From: Microbacterium resistens NBRC 103078
Lineage (GTDB): Bacteria > Actinomycetota > Actinomycetes > Actinomycetales > Microbacteriaceae
Reading direction: 5' to 3'
NCBI RefSeq assembly: GCF_001552355.1
Contig: NZ_BCRA01000056.1
Coordinates: 1-39,185, forward strand
Length of the DNA: 39,185 nucleotides
The translations under genes were made by a program, and so were the position numbers. Shown here piece after piece: positions 11,238 through 19,508 of the stretch. The first letter of the stretch is position 1. The number at the start of each line of letters is the position of its first letter. The notes under the pieces were generated by a model. It did not search any database, was not told where the DNA came from, and saw nothing but the letters and a program-made list of their open reading frames with translations.

Positions 11238-11636
11238 ATGACCGACATCGACTGGGACGAGCTGCGCCAGGTCGCCGAAGACGCCATGCGCAAGGCGTAC
11301 GCGCCCTACTCGCGGTACCGGGTGGGGGCCGCGGCCCTCGTCGGGGACGGACGCATCGTCGCCGGCTGCAACGTGGAGAACGCGTCATACGGCGTCGGAC
11401 TGTGCGCCGAGTGCGCCCTGGTGGGCGACCTGTATATGTCCGGCGGCGGGCGCCTCGTCGCGTTCGTCTGCGTGAACGGCGACGGCGAGACGATCATGCC
11501 GTGCGGGCGCTGCCGTCAGCTGCTGTTCGAGCACGCGATGCCGGGGATGCTCCTGGAGACCGTCTCGGGGATCCGCACGATCGACGAGGTCCTGCCCGAC
11601 GCGTTCGGGCCCAGGGACCTGGAGGAGGCACGATGA
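11238..11636 (+). CDS. cdd: Cytidine deaminase
   Basis: This 132-residue enzyme converts cytidine and deoxycytidine to uridine and deoxyuridine for pyrimidine salvage. The zinc site is complete: C56-A-E58-C with E58 as proton shuttle, and PCGRCRQ supplying C89 and C92. GCNVENASYG is the conserved nucleoside-binding segment. Length fits the small homotetrameric class. GAGGAGGGAC gives a good ribosome site before the ATG at 11238. It lies between the permease (8-base gap) and thymidine phosphorylase (4-base ATGA overlap), so import, deamination and phosphorolysis are one transcription unit. Confidence 0.96.
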   Translation: MTDIDWDELRQVAEDAMRKAYAPYSRYRVGAAALVGDGRIVAGCNVENASYGVGLCAECALVGDLYMSGGGRLVAFVCVNGDGETIMPCGRCRQLLFEHAMPGMLLETVSGIRTIDEVLPDAFGPRDLEEAR

Positions 11637-12925
11637 CCGTGGAGCCGTTCGACGCCGTGGACGTGATCCGCGCCAAGCGCGACGGGGGAGTGGTCCCCGA
11701 GGACGCGCTGCGCTGGATGGTCGACGCCTACACGCGCGGCTACGTCTCGGACGCGCAGATGGCGTCCTTCGCGATGGCGGTGTTCCAGCGCGGGATGCAG
11801 CGGGACGAGATCCGCGTCCTCACCGACGCCATGATCGCGTCGGGGGAGCGGATGAGCTTCGCCGCGCTGGGCAAGCGCACGGTCGACAAGCACTCCACCG
11901 GCGGCGTGGGTGACAAGATCACCCTGCCCCTGGCGCCGCTGGTCGCCTCGTTCGGCGTGGCCGTCCCGCAGCTGTCCGGCCGCGGGCTCGGCCACACGGG
12001 CGGCACGCTGGACAAGCTGGAGTCGATCCCGGGTTGGCGCGCGGCGCTGAGCAACGAGGAGATGTTCGCGCAGCTCCAGGGCGAGGTCGGCGCGGTCATC
12101 TGCGCGGCCGGCTCGGGGCTCGCTCCCGCGGACAAGAAGCTCTACGCGCTGCGGGACGTGACGGGCACCGTCGAGGCGATCCCGCTGATCGCGTCGAGCA
12201 TCATGTCGAAGAAGATCGCCGAGGGCACCGACGCGCTCGTCCTGGACGTGAAGTTCGGCTCCGGCGCGTTCATGCAGGACATCGAGCGGGCCAGAGAGCT
12301 CGCCAGGACGATGGTCGAGCTCGGCACCGATTCCGGCGTGTCCACCACCGCGCTGCTGACCGACATGAACGTCCCGCTGGGGCGCGCGATCGGCAACGCC
12401 AACGAGGTGCGCGAGTCGGTGGAGGTCCTCGCCGGCGGCGGTCCCGCCGACGTGCGGGAGCTGACCCTGGCGCTCGCCCGCGAGATGCTCGCGCTCAGCG
12501 GGCACCCGGATGCCGACGTGGAGAAGGCGCTGGACGGCGGCCGGGCGATGGACGTGTGGAACGCGATGATCCGCGCCCAGGACGGCGACCCCACGGCGCC
12601 GCTCCCGGCCCCGCGCGAGACGCACACGGTCACGGCCGAGGCTGAGGGCTTCGTCACGCGGATGGACGCCCTTCCGTTCGGGATCGCGGCGTGGCGGCTC
12701 GGGGCGGGACGGGCGCGGGCGGAGGATGCCGTCGTGCACGCCGCCGGCATCGACCTGCACGTGAAGCCCGGGGATCAGGTCCGCGCGGGAGACCCGCTGT
12801 TCACCTTGTCCGCGGACGACGCGGCACGCTTCTCGCGTGCGCTGGACGCCGTCGCGGGAGCGTGGGAGATCGGCGCGGAGAAGCCGGCGGCGTCGCCGCT
12901 CGTGCGCGAGCGCATCACCGCCTGA
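11633..12925 (+). CDS. deoA: Thymidine (pyrimidine-nucleoside) phosphorylase
   Basis: This 430-residue enzyme cleaves thymidine and deoxyuridine (possibly uridine) with phosphate to base and (deoxy)ribose-1-phosphate. SGRGLGHTGGTLDKLE at 115-130 is the family signature. KHSTGGVGDK at about 87-96 is the phosphate-binding loop. The C-terminal domain with DLHVKPGDQVRAGDPLF is standard. DeoA and the broader-specificity Pdp cannot be separated with confidence by eye, so uridine use is possible. The ATG overlaps the cdd stop. It closes the transporter-salvage operon. The hairpin at 12964-12996 follows 38 bases later. Confidence 0.94.
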   Translation: MTVEPFDAVDVIRAKRDGGVVPEDALRWMVDAYTRGYVSDAQMASFAMAVFQRGMQRDEIRVLTDAMIASGERMSFAALGKRTVDKHSTGGVGDKITLPLAPLVASFGVAVPQLSGRGLGHTGGTLDKLESIPGWRAALSNEEMFAQLQGEVGAVICAAGSGLAPADKKLYALRDVTGTVEAIPLIASSIMSKKIAEGTDALVLDVKFGSGAFMQDIERARELARTMVELGTDSGVSTTALLTDMNVPLGRAIGNANEVRESVEVLAGGGPADVRELTLALAREMLALSGHPDADVEKALDGGRAMDVWNAMIRAQDGDPTAPLPAPRETHTVTAEAEGFVTRMDALPFGIAAWRLGAGRARAEDAVVHAAGIDLHVKPGDQVRAGDPLFTLSADDAARFSRALDAVAGAWEIGAEKPAASPLVRERITA

Positions 12926-12963
12926 GCCACCGCGGGCGGGCTGCCGGGCGGACGGTGTCGGAG

Positions 12964-12996
12964 GCGTTCCGGGATGACTAGGCTGATCCCGGACGC
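12964..12996 (+). terminator. Hairpin between thymidine phosphorylase and adenosine deaminase genes
   Basis: TCCGGGAT (12968-12975) pairs with ATCCCGGA (12986-12993), extended by GCG/CGC across a bulged T. The 10-base loop contains TAGGCT (12979-12984), which could be the -10 of the adenosine deaminase gene. No T-tract follows. It may be a terminator, an operator, or both. Confidence 0.35.
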
Positions 12997-13052
12997 CGCG
13001 TGCGTCATCCCCAGCCGCTGACAGCGCCGTCACTCATCCGAGAGGATCCGCC

Positions 13053-14183
13053 ATGCCGACCGACGCGACCGGAATCGACGCTACGGGTGACGCCACCGTT
13101 CAGGGGGTCTCGCTGCGGAGCCTGCCGAAGATCTCGCTGCACGATCACCTCGACGGTGCCCTGCGCCCCGCCACGATCATCGAGCTCGCGGACGCGGTCG
13201 GGCTCGAGGTGCCCGAGTCGGATCCCGCAGCGCTCGGGCGCTGGTTCGCCGCGCAGAGCGACTCCGGCTCGCTCGTGGAGTACCTGAAGACCTTCGACCT
13301 GACGACGTCGGTCATGCAGACCAGGGAGGGGCTGACCCGGGTCGCGCGGGAGTTCGTCGAGGATCTCGCCGACGACGGAGTCGTGTACGGCGAGGTGCGC
13401 TGGGCGCCCGAGCAGCATCTCGCCCGGGGCCTGAGCCTGGAGGAGGCCGTCGAGGCCGTGCAGGCCGGCATCGAGGAGGGCGAGGACATCGTCGACCGAT
13501 CCGGGCGCAGCATCCGCGTCGGCCAGCTGGTCACCGCCATGCGTCACACGGACCGCTCGCTGGAGATCGCGAAGCTGGCCGTGGCGTTCCGCGGGCGCGG
13601 TGCCGTCGGCTTCGACATCGCCGGCCCCGAGGACGGCTTCCCGCCGTCGCGGCACCGGGCCGCGTTCGACCACCTGGCGGAGAACTTCTTCCCGGTCACC
13701 GTGCACGCCGGAGAGGCGGCCGGACCCGACTCGATCCGCTCGGCCCTGATCGACGGCCGCGCGCTGCGCCTCGGGCACGGTGTGCGGATCGCGGAGGATC
13801 TGGAGATCATGGGTCGCGACGGCGACGAGGTGCAGGTGCGCTTCGGCGACCTCGCCCGCTGGGTGCGCGACCGGGAGATCCCCCTGGAGCTGTCGCCGTC
13901 GTCGAACCTGCAGACCGGGGCGATCGCCGCCTGGGGGACCGAGCTCGCGGACCATCCCTTCGATCTGCTCTACCAGCTCGGGTTCGCCGTGACCGTGAAC
14001 GTCGACAACCGCACGATGAGCGCGACGTCGCTCACCCGCGAGCTGAGCCTTCTGGTGGACGCGTTCGGGTACGACCTGGAGGACCTGGAGTCCTTCCAGT
14101 TCAACGCGGCCGCCGGCGCGTTCCTCCCCGTCGAGGAGCGCGAGGAGCTGGTGGAGATCATCGCCGAGGGCTTCGACGCCTGA
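13053..14183 (+). CDS. add: Adenosine deaminase
   Basis: This 376-residue zinc amidohydrolase converts adenosine and deoxyadenosine to inosine and deoxyinosine. The first metal motif is LHDHLDG, with H30 and H32. VHAGE contains H218 and the catalytic E221. SSNLQTGAI and NVDNRTMSAT, containing D318 as likely zinc ligand, complete the site; NVDN replaces the more common NTDDP, a variant seen in actinobacterial members. GAGAGGA precedes the ATG at 13053 by about 7 bases. It is downstream of the nucleoside importer but separated by 127 bases and a hairpin, so it may have its own promoter. Its inosine product would be a substrate for the phosphorylase at 35637. Confidence 0.94.
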   Translation: MPTDATGIDATGDATVQGVSLRSLPKISLHDHLDGALRPATIIELADAVGLEVPESDPAALGRWFAAQSDSGSLVEYLKTFDLTTSVMQTREGLTRVAREFVEDLADDGVVYGEVRWAPEQHLARGLSLEEAVEAVQAGIEEGEDIVDRSGRSIRVGQLVTAMRHTDRSLEIAKLAVAFRGRGAVGFDIAGPEDGFPPSRHRAAFDHLAENFFPVTVHAGEAAGPDSIRSALIDGRALRLGHGVRIAEDLEIMGRDGDEVQVRFGDLARWVRDREIPLELSPSSNLQTGAIAAWGTELADHPFDLLYQLGFAVTVNVDNRTMSATSLTRELSLLVDAFGYDLEDLESFQFNAAAGAFLPVEEREELVEIIAEGFDA

Positions 14184-14202
14184 GCCACGAGGATCCGCGT
14201 CG

Positions 14203-14580
14203 ATGACCGCCGAGACGCCGCCCCCGCAGCGACGGGGCAGCGCCTGGCCGCCGCTGCTGCTGGCGATCGTGCTGGAGGTGGCGGCGACGCTGAGTCTGCG
14301 CGCGGTGGCGACGGGTGGCGCGCCGTGGTGGGCGATCGCGACCGTGATCGGCTACGGCGGGGCGTTCTGGCTGCTCGGCATGGTGCTGACCCGGGGCATG
14401 CCGGTGGGCGTGGCCTACGGCATCTGGTCGGCGGTGGGCGTCGCGCTCACGGCGCTGGCCGCCGCGGCGCTGTTCTCCGAGCTGCTCAGCCCGCTCTCCC
14501 TGGTGGGGCTGGTCGTCATCATGGCCGGGGTGCTGATGGCGGAGCTGGGCCGTCGCCACGCGGGGGAGCGGGAGCCGTGA
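14203..14580 (+). CDS. SMR-family efflux protein, subunit 1 of a pair
   Basis: This 125-residue protein has four predicted membrane helices of the small multidrug resistance family. E25 in LLLAIVLEVAATLSLRA corresponds to the essential E14 of EmrE. GMPVGVAYGIWSAVGVALTALAAAALF matches the third helix and following segment (EmrE IPTGIAYAIWSGVG). It has an extra polar N-terminus of about 15 residues. The next gene encodes a second SMR protein in a 4-base GTGA overlap, indicating a heterodimeric transporter such as EbrAB-type pairs. The substrate cannot be read from sequence; cationic drugs, polyamines or guanidinium are family possibilities. Confidence 0.88.
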   Translation: MTAETPPPQRRGSAWPPLLLAIVLEVAATLSLRAVATGGAPWWAIATVIGYGGAFWLLGMVLTRGMPVGVAYGIWSAVGVALTALAAAALFSELLSPLSLVGLVVIMAGVLMAELGRRHAGEREP

Positions 14581-14897
14581 CCTGGATCCTGCTGATCGGC
14601 GCGATCGTGAGCGAGGTGACGGCGACGCTGTCCCTCCGGGCCTCCTCGGGCTTCCGGGTGAAGAAGTGGATCCCGGTGGTCGTCGTCGGATACCTCACGT
14701 CCTACGTGCTCTTGGGCGCGGTGCTCGCCCTGGGGATGCCGGTGGGCATCGCCTACGCGGTGTGGGCGGCTCTCGGCGTCGCGGCCACCGCCGTGCTCGG
14801 ACGGGTGCTCTTCCAGGACCACATCTCGACCCTCACCGCCATCGGCCTCGCCGTGATCGTCGGCGGCGTGGTGCTCGTGGAGCTCGGCACGCACTGA
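14577..14897 (+). CDS. SMR-family efflux protein, subunit 2 of a pair
   Basis: This 106-residue four-helix SMR protein begins at a GTG overlapping the preceding stop codon. E13 in LIGAIVSEVTATLSLRASSGF is the conserved proton- and substrate-binding glutamate. The GF that ends this segment and GMPVGIAYAVWAALGVAATAVLG both follow the EmrE/Qac pattern closely. Both partners keep the glutamate, so neither is a degenerate subunit. Paired SMR genes usually encode opposite-topology partners, which is my inference here. The end is 28 bases from the convergent FAD enzyme gene, with only a weak GCCGC/GCGGC stem between. Confidence 0.9.
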   Translation: MTWILLIGAIVSEVTATLSLRASSGFRVKKWIPVVVVGYLTSYVLLGAVLALGMPVGIAYAVWAALGVAATAVLGRVLFQDHISTLTAIGLAVIVGGVVLVELGTH

Positions 14898-14925
14898 CCG
14901 GCGCGTGGCCGCGGCGGCGTGCGGC

Positions 14926-16341
14926 TCAGGAGTCGAAGCCCATGCCCAGCGCGTCGAGCGTGCGCAGCAGCAGGTTGCGCCGGCCCTCCCGGTGGTCGGC
15001 GCGGTCCATGGACCACCGCACCGCGTTGATGCCGACCGACGCGGCGGGCTCGGGCGGGAACGGGATCGGCTTCTCCCGTACCATCCGCAGACGGGTCCGC
15101 TCCGTGTCGGCGCCGTCGAGCAGGTCGAGCACGACGTTGCCGGCGAAACGGGTCGCCGCCACCCCCAGGCCCGTGAAGCCCGCGGCGTACGCGACCGCAC
15201 CGCCGTGGCTCGTCCCGTAGAACGCGCAGAAGCGGGAGCAGGAGTCGATGGCTCCGGCCCACCGGTGGGTGAAGCGGATGCCCTCCAGCTGCGGGAACGT
15301 GGTGAGGAAGTGCTCGGCGAGGCGGCGGAAGGACGCGGGCCGCTCCTCGTACTCGGGGCGGACGCGGCCGCCGTAGTGGTAGATCGCGTCGTAGCCGCCG
15401 AAGACGATGCGGTGGTCGGCGGTCTGCCGGTAGTAGTGGAACTGGTTCGCGATGTCCGCCAGCCCCTGGCGTCCCTGCCATCCGATAGCGCGGCGCTGCT
15501 CGGCCGAGAGCGGCTCCGTTGCGAGCACGTAGTCGTACACCGGCACCGTCATCAGGCGGTTGCGGCGCAGCAGCGACGGGAACACGTTCGTCGCGAGCAC
15601 CGCCTGCCGGGCACGGACCGTCCCGCCGTCGGTCACGACGGACACGCCGTCACCCTGACGCTCGACCCCTCGGACGAGGGAGCGCTCGTGGATCTCGACC
15701 CCGAGTCCGGCGGCTGTCCGCGCGAGTGCGGCGGCGAGCTTCGCCGGCTGCACGAGGATGTTGCCGGCGCGGTCCCAGAGGCCGGCGGCGTAGGTGGGCG
15801 ACGCGATCTCCGCGCGCAGATCGGGGCCGTCCAGGAAGACGTGCCGGTCGTCGCTCGGCGCCTGCTGCAGCTGGCGCCGCTGGTACTCCTCGGTGGCGAT
15901 CTTGATCACGCCGGTCCGCTCCAGGTCGACGTCCATGCCGTACCGCTCGACGGTCGCCGCGATCTCGTCGAGGTTCTCCGCGCCCATGCGCTCGAGCGCC
16001 GGCATGTCCTCCGGCCAGCGGCGGAACCCGTTGTCGTATCCGTGCGTGAGACTCGCCTCGCAGAAGCCGCCGTTGCGTCCGGACGCCGCCCACCCGATCC
16101 GGTTCGCCTCCAGGAGGACCACCCGTCGTCCGGGGTCGCGTTCCTTGGCCAGCAGCGCCGTCCACAGCCCGTGATAGCCGCCGCCGACGACCACGAGGTC
16201 CGCGGTGGTGTCCGCCGTGAGCGCCGGGTGCTCCTCCCGGGGCGCGTCCTCCTTCCAGAGCACGCGGGAAGCCGTGCCGCTCAGGGCGTGCGCGACGGCG
16301 GCCGCCGGGGCCGGCCGGCGTTCGAAGACGGTCGAGGGCAT
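14926..16341 (-). CDS. FAD-dependent amine/amino-acid oxidoreductase (DAO family, PuuB-like)
   Basis: This 471-residue flavoprotein belongs to the DAO fold (glycine/D-amino-acid oxidase, gamma-glutamylputrescine oxidase). ADLVVVGGGYHGLWTALLAKE with GGGYHG at 53-58 binds FAD, and IGWAASGRNGGF is the typical ASGRNGG motif. The C-terminus has YAAGFTGLGVAATRFAGNVVLDLL, the second FAD-binding element. I choose the ATG at 16341, with AGGAGCG 4 bases upstream, over an upstream in-frame start that would overlap the divergent promoter. It is divergent from an APC permease followed by an aldehyde dehydrogenase, so oxidation of an amine to an aldehyde is a reasonable inference. The glutamylation and hydrolase genes of a full Puu pathway are absent here. 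Confidence 0.85.
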   Translation of the reverse strand: MPSTVFERRPAPAAAVAHALSGTASRVLWKEDAPREEHPALTADTTADLVVVGGGYHGLWTALLAKERDPGRRVVLLEANRIGWAASGRNGGFCEASLTHGYDNGFRRWPEDMPALERMGAENLDEIAATVERYGMDVDLERTGVIKIATEEYQRRQLQQAPSDDRHVFLDGPDLRAEIASPTYAAGLWDRAGNILVQPAKLAAALARTAAGLGVEIHERSLVRGVERQGDGVSVVTDGGTVRARQAVLATNVFPSLLRRNRLMTVPVYDYVLATEPLSAEQRRAIGWQGRQGLADIANQFHYYRQTADHRIVFGGYDAIYHYGGRVRPEYEERPASFRRLAEHFLTTFPQLEGIRFTHRWAGAIDSCSRFCAFYGTSHGGAVAYAAGFTGLGVAATRFAGNVVLDLLDGADTERTRLRMVREKPIPFPPEPAASVGINAVRWSMDRADHREGRRNLLLRTLDALGMGFDS

Positions 16342-16415
16342 GGGCGCTCCTGTTCCCGAAAGCGGCGACCTCGCCGGCTCTCGTATGCCGATCGAGAGCA
16401 AATCTAGATCAACAC

Positions 16416-16430
16416 TTGCCAATTTCGCAA
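16416..16430. promoter_or_regulatory. TTGC/GCAA dyad in the divergent amine-module promoter
   Basis: The 15-base site TTGCCAATTTCGCAA agrees with its own reverse complement at 12 positions. It resembles Lrp/AsnC-type operators, and an Lrp/AsnC gene closes the same module at 19509. TTGATC, a possible -35 for the minus-strand oxidoreductase, lies 4 bases away at 16407-16412, and CAGGAT at 16439-16444 is a possible -10 for the plus-strand permease. Confidence 0.5.
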
Positions 16431-16453
16431 AGAGTGGCCAGGATGTTTGTCAT

Positions 16454-16471
16454 GCAGGCGAAGCTGCCTGC
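16454..16471 (+). promoter_or_regulatory. GCAGGC/GCCTGC inverted repeat in the permease leader
   Basis: GCAGGC (16454-16459) and GCCTGC (16466-16471) are perfect inverted repeats around 6 bases, 60 bases before the permease start. They could form a leader hairpin or a second operator. Function is unknown. Confidence 0.3.
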
Positions 16472-16531
16472 CTCTGGGTGGAGACACGGCAGATCCGGCT
16501 CCGCATCCGTCATGGGACCAATGGAGGAAAC

Positions 16532-17971
16532 ATGAGCAGCACCGCCGACGCCGCTGTGGCACCGGGTGAGCAGGAGAAGCTGCCGCGCAAGCTGCGGTGG
16601 TACGACGCCTTCGCGATGTCGATGACCATGCCGGCCGCCCTGATCGCCACGCTCGGTGCGTCGATCGCGGGCCTCGGCGGCTGGGGGGCCGCGTTCCTCT
16701 GGGCCGTCTCCATGGTGATCGCCTTCGCCGTGAACTGGATCTACATCGAGCTGTCCACCATGTTCCCCGAGTCCTCGGGCGGCATCGCCGGATTCGCGGC
16801 CGAAGCCTGGAAGACGCGCGCGCCGTGGCTCGCCCCGGTCGCCGGCGTCGGGTACTGGCTGCCGTGGGGATCCAACCTCGCGACCTACGGAGCGCTGACC
16901 GGCCTCATCATCCAGTCGCAGTGGTTCCCCGATCAGACCTGGCAGCTCGACCTCGGGCCGATCCACCTCAGCTTCCCGATCGTGATCGGCCTCGTCGTCA
17001 TCTTCGTCCTCTACGCGATCAACGCCATCGGCGTGCGCGTCACGATGACCTTCGTGTACGTCACGGCGGCGATCCTCATGGTCCCGCTGTTCGTGTTCAT
17101 CGTGCTGCCGCTGTTCAACAGCGGGTGGCACCCGATGGAGCTCAGCTGGAACCTCCGGGGCTGGGAGGGCGTGCACACCGCGCTCGTCTGGCTGTACGTG
17201 ATGGCCTGGACCACTCTCGGCGTCGAGGTGTGCACCACGTTCGCCTCCGAGTACCGCGACCCGATCAAGGACACCGCGCGGGCCATCCGTGCGGCGGCGC
17301 TGTTCTGCCTCGGCGTGTTCTTCCTGGTCCCCATCACGCTCGGCGGGTTCGCGGGAGAGGCCGCCATCGCGGAGGACCCGGCCACCTTCTTCGTCGCGGC
17401 GTTCGCGAAGCTCGTCGGCTCGGAGGCCGCCGCGAACGTCATGGTGCTGTGCCTCATCGCCTCCCTCGTGCTCGTGATGCTGACCTCGGTGGCGGACTCG
17501 TCCCGCGTGCTGTTCAACATGGGGAAGGAAGGCGTGACGGTCCGCGCCGTCGGGCGCCTCGATCGCCGGGGGATCCCGATGCGGGCGCTCAACGTCATGC
17601 TCGTGCTCAACGTCGTCCTTCTCGTCGTCCTTCAGCAGCCGCTCGCGATCATCGTGACCGGGAACCTCGGCTACGTGCTCACGCACGTGCTCGCGGTCTC
17701 CGGCTTCGCCCTGCTGCGCAAGGACCGCCCCGACGCGGTGCGCCCGATCCGCCTCCCGCGCTTCTTCGTGCCGATGTCGGTGGTCCTCGCGATCCTGCTC
17801 GCCGTCATCCTCGTCGTCGGGGCCACGGGCTTCTCGATCACCGGGTACGGCGGGATCCTGGAGCTGAGCATCGCGCTGGGGATCCTCGCGCTGGGCGTGG
17901 TGATCTGGGCGTTCGTCCGCGCCGCCGATCGCCGGCGAGCCGGCGCGGCCGTTCCCGATCCCGAACCCTGA
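16532..17971 (+). CDS. APC-family amino acid/amine permease
   Basis: This 479-residue transporter has about 12 predicted helices. The N-terminus KLRWYDAFAMSMTMPAALIATLGASIAGLGGWGAAFLWAVSMVIA, followed by IYIELSTMFPESSGGIAGFAAEAW, is the typical helix 1-2 arrangement of the amino acid-polyamine-organocation superfamily. ATG at 16532 follows GGAGGA. It is divergent from the FAD amine oxidase-like gene and is followed after 38 bases by aldehyde dehydrogenase, so it probably imports the substrate of that pathway. Amino acid, polyamine or another amine cannot be distinguished by eye. Confidence 0.9.
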   Translation: MSSTADAAVAPGEQEKLPRKLRWYDAFAMSMTMPAALIATLGASIAGLGGWGAAFLWAVSMVIAFAVNWIYIELSTMFPESSGGIAGFAAEAWKTRAPWLAPVAGVGYWLPWGSNLATYGALTGLIIQSQWFPDQTWQLDLGPIHLSFPIVIGLVVIFVLYAINAIGVRVTMTFVYVTAAILMVPLFVFIVLPLFNSGWHPMELSWNLRGWEGVHTALVWLYVMAWTTLGVEVCTTFASEYRDPIKDTARAIRAAALFCLGVFFLVPITLGGFAGEAAIAEDPATFFVAAFAKLVGSEAAANVMVLCLIASLVLVMLTSVADSSRVLFNMGKEGVTVRAVGRLDRRGIPMRALNVMLVLNVVLLVVLQQPLAIIVTGNLGYVLTHVLAVSGFALLRKDRPDAVRPIRLPRFFVPMSVVLAILLAVILVVGATGFSITGYGGILELSIALGILALGVVIWAFVRAADRRRAGAAVPDPEP

Positions 17972-18009
17972 CCCCGGTCCACCCGAACCGCCCTCTGAAA
18001 GGAATCACC

Positions 18010-19479
18010 ATGACCGCACAGATCACCGCCGCCGACGTCGAGGTCCCGCACACCCGCCTGTTCCTGGCCGGCGAGTACGTCGATGCCGCCTCGGGGGAGA
18101 CGACCGACGTCACCAGCCCCGTCACGGGCGAGGTGATCGCCTCCGTGGCGGTGCCGGGCCGGGAGGACCTGGACCGCGCGGTCTCCGCCGCCCGTGCCGC
18201 GCAGGGCGCGTGGAGCCGGACCGGCGTCTGGCAGCGCGCCGCGATCATGCACCGCGTCGGCGACCTCATCTCCGAGCGCCGCGATCGCCTCGCGCGCCTG
18301 CTGACCCTGGAGCAGGGCAAGCCCCTCAGCGAGGCCTACGGCGACATCGACGAGACCGCGCAGCTGTTCCACCTGCACGCCGAGGACGCGGTGCGCCTGC
18401 ACGGCGAGACCCTGCCGGCGAACGACAGCGGAATCCGGATGTGGACCTTCTACCAGGCCGTGGGCACCTGGGCGATCGTGATCCCGTGGAACTTCCCGGT
18501 CCTCATGTTCGCGGAGTTCGTGGCCCCGGGCCTCGCGACCGGCAACGCCGTGGTCGTGAAGCCCCCGACACACACGGCCCTGTCGCTTCTGGCCGCGGTC
18601 GAGGTCCTGGAGGACGCGGGGGTCCCCGCGGGGCTGGTCAGCATCCTCCCCGGCGAGGGCGCGTTCGGCGCGGACCTCGTCAGCCACCCCGGCATCGACG
18701 CGATCGGGTTCATCGGGTCGTCCGCGACGGCGGAGAAGATCGTCGCGACCGCCGGGCTCAAGCGCTCGATCATCGAGGCCTCGGGCAACGGGCCGGTCAT
18801 CGTGCTGGACGACGCCGACATCGACGCGGCCGCGCGAGCCGCCGTCCGCGGCGCGTACTTCAACGCGGGCCAGGTGTGCTGCGCCACCGGGCGCGTCCTC
18901 GTGCACAGCCGGGTCCGGGAGCAGTTCCTGGAGGCGGCGAAGGCCGCCGCGCGCGAGGCGGTCCTCGGCGACCCGTTCGACCCGGCGACGACCCTGGGCC
19001 CGATGAACAACGAGGCGACGGCGGCGAAGGTCGATCGGCACCTCGCGGAGGCGCGCGAGCGCGGGTTCGACATCGCGCTCGGCGGCGGGCGCGCCTCCGG
19101 CTACCCGACGGAGCTGTACTACGACTTCACGATCGTGGACGGCGTGGCTCCGGACGCGCAGCTGAGCATCGCGGAGACCTTCGGCCCGGTCGTCCCGATC
19201 GTGTCCGCGGACTCCGACGACGAGCTGCTGCGGCTGGCGAACGAGGACGCGCTGGGACTGCAGGGCGCCGTCTTCACGCAGGACATCGCCCGGGCCTACC
19301 GCTTCGTGGAGGAGATCCGCACCGGTCAGGTCGTCGTGAACGAGAGCAACGGATTCTGGGACATCAACATGCCCTTCGGCGGCGCAGGGGGAACCCGGAC
19401 CGGCTGGGGACGGATCGGCGGCAAGCACACCCTCATCGACATGAGCGACCTGCGCACCGGCGTGATCCGGCTGCGCTGA
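18010..19479 (+). CDS. NAD(P)-dependent aldehyde dehydrogenase
   Basis: This 489-residue enzyme oxidises an aldehyde to the acid. The cofactor-binding segment is VGTWAIVIPWNFPVLMFAEFVAPGLATGNAVVVKP. E256 in IIEASGNGP is the general base; this replaces the usual LELGGK context but fits the family pattern. C290 in NAGQVCCATGR is the catalytic cysteine. ETFGPVVPI and MPFGGAGGTRTGWGRIGG are standard C-terminal motifs. AAAGGAA precedes the ATG at 18010. It is co-directional with the APC permease and ends 29 bases before the Lrp/AsnC gene. I infer that it handles the aldehyde formed by the divergent flavin enzyme. The specific aldehyde is not identified. Confidence 0.93.
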   Translation: MTAQITAADVEVPHTRLFLAGEYVDAASGETTDVTSPVTGEVIASVAVPGREDLDRAVSAARAAQGAWSRTGVWQRAAIMHRVGDLISERRDRLARLLTLEQGKPLSEAYGDIDETAQLFHLHAEDAVRLHGETLPANDSGIRMWTFYQAVGTWAIVIPWNFPVLMFAEFVAPGLATGNAVVVKPPTHTALSLLAAVEVLEDAGVPAGLVSILPGEGAFGADLVSHPGIDAIGFIGSSATAEKIVATAGLKRSIIEASGNGPVIVLDDADIDAAARAAVRGAYFNAGQVCCATGRVLVHSRVREQFLEAAKAAAREAVLGDPFDPATTLGPMNNEATAAKVDRHLAEARERGFDIALGGGRASGYPTELYYDFTIVDGVAPDAQLSIAETFGPVVPIVSADSDDELLRLANEDALGLQGAVFTQDIARAYRFVEEIRTGQVVVNESNGFWDINMPFGGAGGTRTGWGRIGGKHTLIDMSDLRTGVIRLR

Positions 19480-19496
19480 TCCCCGGCCCCTCGCGA

Positions 19497-19502
19497 TAGC
19501 CT
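19497..19502 (+). promoter_or_regulatory. -10 element of the Lrp/AsnC gene, leaderless layout
   Basis: TAGCCT followed by CGACAC and the GTG at 19509 repeats the spacing, and even the spacer sequence, found before the ABC ATPase gene at 7185. No Shine-Dalgarno is present. Confidence 0.5.
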
Positions 19503-19508
19503 CGACAC

